This document shows, piece by piece, positions 60,418-64,000 of a stretch of 64,000 bases of DNA. This DNA comes from Paenibacillus mesophilus (GTDB lineage Bacteria > Bacillota > Bacilli > Paenibacillales > NBRC-103111). The position numbers and the translations under genes were made by a program. Within the stretch, counting starts at the first letter, position 1; every line of letters starts with the position of its first letter. The stretch spans positions 451,407 to 515,406 of the forward strand of contig NZ_VCRA01000005.1 of the NCBI RefSeq assembly GCF_005938385.1, read 5' to 3'. The notes beneath the pieces are model-generated. The model worked only from the letters and a program-made list of their open reading frames with translations. It did no database searches and was not told the DNA's origin.

Positions 60418-60972
60418 ATGGAGAGGAATGCCGCAAAAGTAGTGGAACTGGACGTCAGACCTCATCTTCGCAAGAAGCTGGAGCCGTTTCAGCTGATCAT
60501 GGATACGGTCAAAGGTCTGGATCAAGACGACATTTTCGTTCTTCATGCGACGATTAAACCGACTCCACTGTTCGGCGTTCTAAAAATGAAAGGATTCGCG
60601 GGAAAAGCGGAGCAAGCGGGCAAAGACCACTGGGTCTCCACCTTCGTGAACAAAAAGAACGTGCATTGGCTTCATGGGCACGTTTCTGGGAAAGAGGAGC
60701 TTGCCGATACCGAATCGCTCCCAAGCGATAGCTCTTTGTCCGCGGAGAACGGTCCAAAATCGATAGCATTGGATAATCGCGGACTGGAACCCCCGAAGCC
60801 GATGATTCGTACGCTGGCCGCCCTGGAACGGAGCCGTCCCGGGGATGAAGTCATCATTCACAACGACCGCGTGCCCATGTTCCTGATCGAGGAGCTTCGC
60901 GGCTTGGGATATCCTTATATGGTGGAAGAACAGCCCGACGGGTCGGCGAAGGTGACAATCCGAAAAGTGTAA
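60418..60972 (+). CDS. Tandem DUF2249-like protein
   Basis: A 184-residue protein with two related halves. The N-terminal half (VVELDVRPHLRKKLEPFQLI, then VLHATIKPTPLFGVLKMKGF) and the C-terminal half (LDNRGLEPPKPMIRTLAALE, then VIIHNDRVPMFLIEELRGLG) both look like DUF2249/TusA-type folds, joined by a serine-rich linker. ATG at 60418 has GGGGGG upstream. 13 bp after the first DUF2249 gene and 13 bp before the membrane gene. Confidence 0.8.
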   Translation: MERNAAKVVELDVRPHLRKKLEPFQLIMDTVKGLDQDDIFVLHATIKPTPLFGVLKMKGFAGKAEQAGKDHWVSTFVNKKNVHWLHGHVSGKEELADTESLPSDSSLSAENGPKSIALDNRGLEPPKPMIRTLAALERSRPGDEVIIHNDRVPMFLIEELRGLGYPYMVEEQPDGSAKVTIRKV

Positions 60973-60985
60973 GGAGGCGAGAACG

Positions 60986-62218
60986 ATGTCCCGTCTCCCC
61001 TTTCTTTTTATCGTAACGGGGATCATCGGTTTTGTGTTGTTTCAAGCGGCTTCCCTGTCATCCTTATCCGGTTGGCTTGGAGACGGACTGCGCGGCCCGA
61101 ACGGATGGTTTCATGTTCATCTGTTTGTGCTGGGATGGGCTACCATGCTGGCAATGGGGGCGGTCTATCAGCTGATTCACGTCATTCTGCAATCCGGCAT
61201 CTACAGCGAACGACTCGGCTACGCTCACTACACATTGTTCACCGTCGGCCTATCCGGCCTGTTGTACGGCTTCATCAAAGGCGAAATGTACTGGATCGCC
61301 GCTTTCGCCGTCTTGACGCTCGGAGGCATCCTCCTGTTCGGGTGGAATATGGCCGTCACTTTACTTCGCGCATCGAAATGGAATGCAATCACAATCAGCG
61401 CTGCATGCGCGGTGCTTTATCTCGTGCTGACGGGACTTTCCGGGATGGCCATGGGGCTCAATTTTGTAACCGGTCTGTGGGTCGATGTTCACGAAAACTT
61501 GTTCGGCGCGCACATCTGGTTAGGAACGGTCGGATGGTTCGGTTTGCTCATTACCGGATTCAGCTACAAAATGCTGCCGATGTTCTACTTGGCGCATGAT
61601 TACCCTACGAAACCGCAGAGCGTTGTATTGCTCCTATGGAATGCCGCTGTGCTTGTCGGAGCCCTCTCCTTTCTTTCCGGCGATAGCGTCTGGTTCAAAT
61701 GGTCCGCGCACCTTTTGCTCACGGCGGCCGTCATCATCTACAATATTCATCTATTGCAAATCAAAAAGAGCCGGCATAAACGCAATCCCGGTTCCGGGAT
61801 CAGGTGGTCCATGTACGGCAGCCAAGCTTTTGCGTGTGTAATGATCATCATGCTCGTCTATACCTTCGTATATCCGGACCTAATGCTCCATGCCAAGTCG
61901 ATCCTGATCGCCGGCTGGGTGTATTTGAGCGGCTGGGTTTCGTTCACGGTCCTGGGTTACGCTTCCAAAATCGTCCCTTTCTTATGGTGGACGCACAAAT
62001 ATGGAAAGCAAGCGGGAAAACCCGGAACTCCGATGATGGCCGACCTGCTGAGCGAGTCAAAAGTCAATGCCGGGCTAGCCGCGATCGCAGCCTGCAGCCT
62101 CCTTCTTCTCGCAGGACTGATCGCGGGCTCGCAGACGTTAATCGAAATGGCCGGAACGGCTTTATCCGTGCTCTCCATCGCCTATATTTCGTTGATCGGG
62201 CTCGTATTTACCCGCTGA
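60986..62218 (+). CDS. Haem-copper-oxidase-I/NnrS-like membrane protein
   Basis: A 410-residue protein with about 12 TM helices. Conserved histidines lie in WFHVHLFVLGWATMLAMGAVYQL and in VHENLFGAHIWLGTVGWFGLLITGFSYKMLPMFYLAHDY. This pattern is shared by cytochrome-oxidase-subunit-I-like and NnrS-type haem proteins associated with denitrification and NO response. No copper-site tyrosine cross-link motif is evident, so it is probably not an oxidase. ATG at 60986 has AAGGAGG upstream. Confidence 0.78.
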   Translation: MSRLPFLFIVTGIIGFVLFQAASLSSLSGWLGDGLRGPNGWFHVHLFVLGWATMLAMGAVYQLIHVILQSGIYSERLGYAHYTLFTVGLSGLLYGFIKGEMYWIAAFAVLTLGGILLFGWNMAVTLLRASKWNAITISAACAVLYLVLTGLSGMAMGLNFVTGLWVDVHENLFGAHIWLGTVGWFGLLITGFSYKMLPMFYLAHDYPTKPQSVVLLLWNAAVLVGALSFLSGDSVWFKWSAHLLLTAAVIIYNIHLLQIKKSRHKRNPGSGIRWSMYGSQAFACVMIIMLVYTFVYPDLMLHAKSILIAGWVYLSGWVSFTVLGYASKIVPFLWWTHKYGKQAGKPGTPMMADLLSESKVNAGLAAIAACSLLLLAGLIAGSQTLIEMAGTALSVLSIAYISLIGLVFTR

Positions 62219-62248
62219 GTATACTGAGTGGAAGTGAGGTAGATTCGT

Positions 62249-62548
62249 ATGGGGAATGTCGAACATCTGCGCGATTTGTTAAGAGAAGTTTATGACCCCG
62301 AGCTTGGCGTAAACATTGTGGACCTCGGCCTTGTCTATGAGATTCGCGAAGAACCCGATCGGATCTATGTTCGGATGACGTTAACGACGCCCGGCTGCCC
62401 CATGCACGATACAATCGCCGGCGCCGTCAGATGGATGCTGACGGAACATACGGACAAGGCAACCGTGGACGTCGACATCGTATGGGAGCCGAAGTGGTCG
62501 CCGAATAGAATGTCGGAAGAAGCGAAGGATAGGTTGGGGTATTTTTGA
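62249..62548 (+). CDS. MIP18/DUF59 iron-sulfur assembly protein
   Basis: A 99-residue PaaD/SufT-like DUF59 protein. Conserved blocks are LREVYDPELGVNIVDLGLVYEI, MTLTTPGCPMHDTI and VWEPKWSPNRMSEEAKDRLG, with the reactive Cys in TPGCP. It should help assemble or load Fe-S clusters, fitting the many Fe-S proteins of the nitrate module. ATG at 62249 with GAAGTGAGG upstream. Last gene of the plus-strand operon. Confidence 0.92.
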   Translation: MGNVEHLRDLLREVYDPELGVNIVDLGLVYEIREEPDRIYVRMTLTTPGCPMHDTIAGAVRWMLTEHTDKATVDVDIVWEPKWSPNRMSEEAKDRLGYF

Positions 62549-62568
62549 AGGTCATTGCAAAAATGGAA

Positions 62569-62613
62569 GATCGCCCGCTTGAATGGCCGTGGCGGCAATC
62601 CAAATGGGCGATC
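62569..62613. terminator. Stem-loop between convergent genes
   Basis: GATCGCCC pairs with GGGCGATC across 29 nt; likely shared by the MIP18 and cupin genes. Confidence 0.55.
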
Positions 62614-62630
62614 GTATTCCAATCCTATTT

Positions 62631-62972
62631 TCAAACTTCCCGAACGTATCTTTCGTCGGGGATTTTGCTTAAAACCACATAAAGGCGTGCAGGCTCGGAG
62701 CCCGTGTTTTGAAAAGAGAACTGCTCGTCCCCCTCGCAGCAAATCGTATCCTCTTTAGATACTTCAGAAGGTACTCCGTCGACTGTAATCGTCCCGGAAC
62801 CTTCCAATACGAGAATATACACGGCAGTCCCCGGATGCTTATGCGGGGGAAGCGCCTGTCCCGGCATGAAATTCAATACAAAGGCCACGCTTCCTCCTTT
62901 CTGAAACAATATCCTTTTGGTAAATTTATCAGCTCCATATTCTTTGACCGCTTCCAATGACTTTTTTTCCAT
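62631..62972 (-). CDS. Cupin domain protein
   Basis: A 113-residue single-cupin protein: metal ligands in PPHKHPGTAVYILVLEGSG (H-x-H...E) and the late histidine is replaced (QFSFQNTGSEPA), so metal binding is partial. Function unknown. ATG at 62972 has GGAGGA upstream. A near-consensus FNR promoter lies 47 bp upstream, tying it to the anaerobic regulon. Confidence 0.82.
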   Translation of the reverse strand: MEKKSLEAVKEYGADKFTKRILFQKGGSVAFVLNFMPGQALPPHKHPGTAVYILVLEGSGTITVDGVPSEVSKEDTICCEGDEQFSFQNTGSEPARLYVVLSKIPDERYVREV

Positions 62973-63018
62973 ACAAGCTCCTCCTTATTTTTAAGGTCCT
63001 ATCGATGTTTATGATTTC

Positions 63019-63061
63019 AGCATATAGGAACACATCCGTGGGCAATGTGACACAAATCATA
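63019..63061 (-). promoter_or_regulatory. FNR-type promoter of the cupin gene
   Basis: TATGATTTGTGTCACA (63061-63046, minus) differs from consensus at one half-site. TATGCT (63024-63019) is 21 nt away, the same spacing as the three other FNR promoters. Confidence 0.68.
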
Positions 63062-63111
63062 TAGAGTTTGTCTTTATGGTGAACGTTTCCGATCTGACGG
63101 TCTCTTCGTTG

Positions 63112-63828
63112 TTATGGATGCTGGAATTTATCCCTTAATTCCAATAAGTTCTTTATAATTCCGAATGGCTCCGCCCCCTCGGGAATTGATTCGCCTCTCT
63201 TGTTCAACCATATAGCCTTCATCCCTACCCGCATCGGACCTTCGACATCGTTCTTCCACGAGTCCCCGACAAAAATGACTTCTTCGGGTTTGGCTTGAAA
63301 ACAGGCTAACGCCTTTAAAAATATTTCCGGGGCGGGTTTTTCATACCCTACATCTTCGGAAATAAGGATCGCTTCTTTTGCAACAAGCGACCGTATGCCC
63401 AGTGAGTCGATCTTATCGTGCTGCCAGCTGCTTGTTCCGTTAGTTACAATTCCTAGAGAATAGGTTTTGTTTAGTTCTGTCAAGAGCTCGAGTATTTCAG
63501 GACTGGCCTTCATAAACTCTTTACTTAAGCTTTTATGTAAACTGTTGAAATCATCCGCTACGTCCATATCTATTTCTCTGTCGTATCGGGCCAGCGCATC
63601 TATTAATCGGTAATTCCGGAAGTCGCGCAAAGTAATTTCTTGCTTATGATACAGCTTCTCGTATTTTTGATTCATTTCCCAAAAAACCTCAAACAGCGGA
63701 TCGGGTTCGAGATCCTTTGTACAAGAATGCCGTTGAAAAGTCTCCAGCAGACTATCTTTCCAATAATCTTCGAAATGAATAAGGGTATCGTCCAGATCGA
63801 ATAAGATGACTTTAATGTCCGGGTTCAC
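63112..63828 (-). CDS. HAD-superfamily hydrolase
   Basis: A 238-residue HAD phosphatase, type IA. Motif I is LFDLDDTLIHFED, motif II is IVTNGTSSW, motif III includes YEKPAPEIF, and motif IV is FVGDSWKNDVEGPMRVG. A distant relative of the hydrolase at 10877. The start is uncertain: GTG 63828 has AAGGAAGG 7 nt upstream, while ATG 63870 lacks a ribosome site but gives 14 more residues. Substrate unknown. Bases 63871-64000 hold no gene that I can see. Confidence 0.83.
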   Translation of the reverse strand: MNPDIKVILFDLDDTLIHFEDYWKDSLLETFQRHSCTKDLEPDPLFEVFWEMNQKYEKLYHKQEITLRDFRNYRLIDALARYDREIDMDVADDFNSLHKSLSKEFMKASPEILELLTELNKTYSLGIVTNGTSSWQHDKIDSLGIRSLVAKEAILISEDVGYEKPAPEIFLKALACFQAKPEEVIFVGDSWKNDVEGPMRVGMKAIWLNKRGESIPEGAEPFGIIKNLLELRDKFQHP

Positions 63829-64000
63829 TGGCATTCCTTCCTTTTCCGCTAACTCTCGAATGATGCTCATTTTTGTTACTACTTAGGTTCCATAATCATC
63901 CAAAACGAAATTCACCACAAAGAACGGAGGTTAGGGAGGTGAGGACCGGGAGGCCTTGCTTACGGAGGGTAGAGATAAAACTGCGGGCACGAGCAAACTG

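Noticed and set aside
63871..64000. Purine-rich tail of the window as the start of a gene or RNA
   Set aside because: No frame with a ribosome site and no recognisable RNA consensus in the 130 bases available.

Overview
The window is chromosomal DNA of an endospore-forming member of the Bacilli, most like Paenibacillaceae (Paenibacillus or Cohnella type). The evidence is the spore genes tlp and spoVK, the Gram-positive order hflX-ynbB-glnR-glnA next to ynzC-yneA-lexA, strong AGGAGG-type ribosome binding sites with many GTG and TTG starts, and lipoprotein adaptors instead of periplasmic ones. No rRNA, tRNA or CRISPR array was seen.

Layout. 1-3.5 kb: a 7TM-type histidine kinase cut by the window edge, then a convergent three-gene cassette (SAM methyltransferase, class I isoprenoid-synthase-fold protein, NHLP-type RiPP precursor). 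This cassette is the best candidate for an undescribed biosynthetic system. 3.7-25.8 kb: housekeeping genes (murC, tlp, rnz, metH, mtnD, an SOS block ynzC/yneA/lexA, an RCC1-repeat secreted protein, glnA/glnR/ynbB/hflX). It also holds a c-di-GMP-I riboswitch with its terminator in front of a GGDEF-PAS-histidine kinase fusion, then spoVK and a polysaccharide deacetylase with a YkoP-like tail. 25.8-33.6 kb: YdcF-like and DUF402 proteins, a cyclophilin lipoprotein, and a four-gene MacB-type ABC operon with two ATPases, one ending in an AbrB-like domain.

33.7-49.5 kb: an accessory stretch that looks AT-richer and is mostly on the minus strand. It is packed with small detoxifying or house-cleaning enzymes (Nudix, MazG, two histidine phosphatases around a second adenylate kinase, a metallophosphoesterase, an exonuclease, FosB, VOC proteins, GNAT). 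Two genes here look broken by small deletions. A lone TnpB element with a probable omega-RNA and a MocR/GabR-type regulator follow. 49.5-50.0 kb is a gene-free patch of degenerate palindromic repeats.

50.0-63.1 kb: an anaerobic nitrate module. Minus-strand operons carry moaA-moeA-ywiC-like and a cytochrome-like membrane protein, Mo-bisMGD oxidoreductase, four-cluster ferredoxin, Tat-Rieske protein, small membrane protein and NarK-PAS fusion, with two unknown small proteins behind. A divergent plus-strand operon carries two DUF2249 proteins, a haem-copper-oxidase/NnrS-like membrane protein and a MIP18 protein. Four promoters in this region share a TGTGA-N6-TCACA-type box exactly 21 nt upstream of a -10 hexamer. 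That is class II FNR geometry, so these genes and a nearby cupin gene look like one oxygen-controlled regulon. The window ends with a HAD phosphatase.
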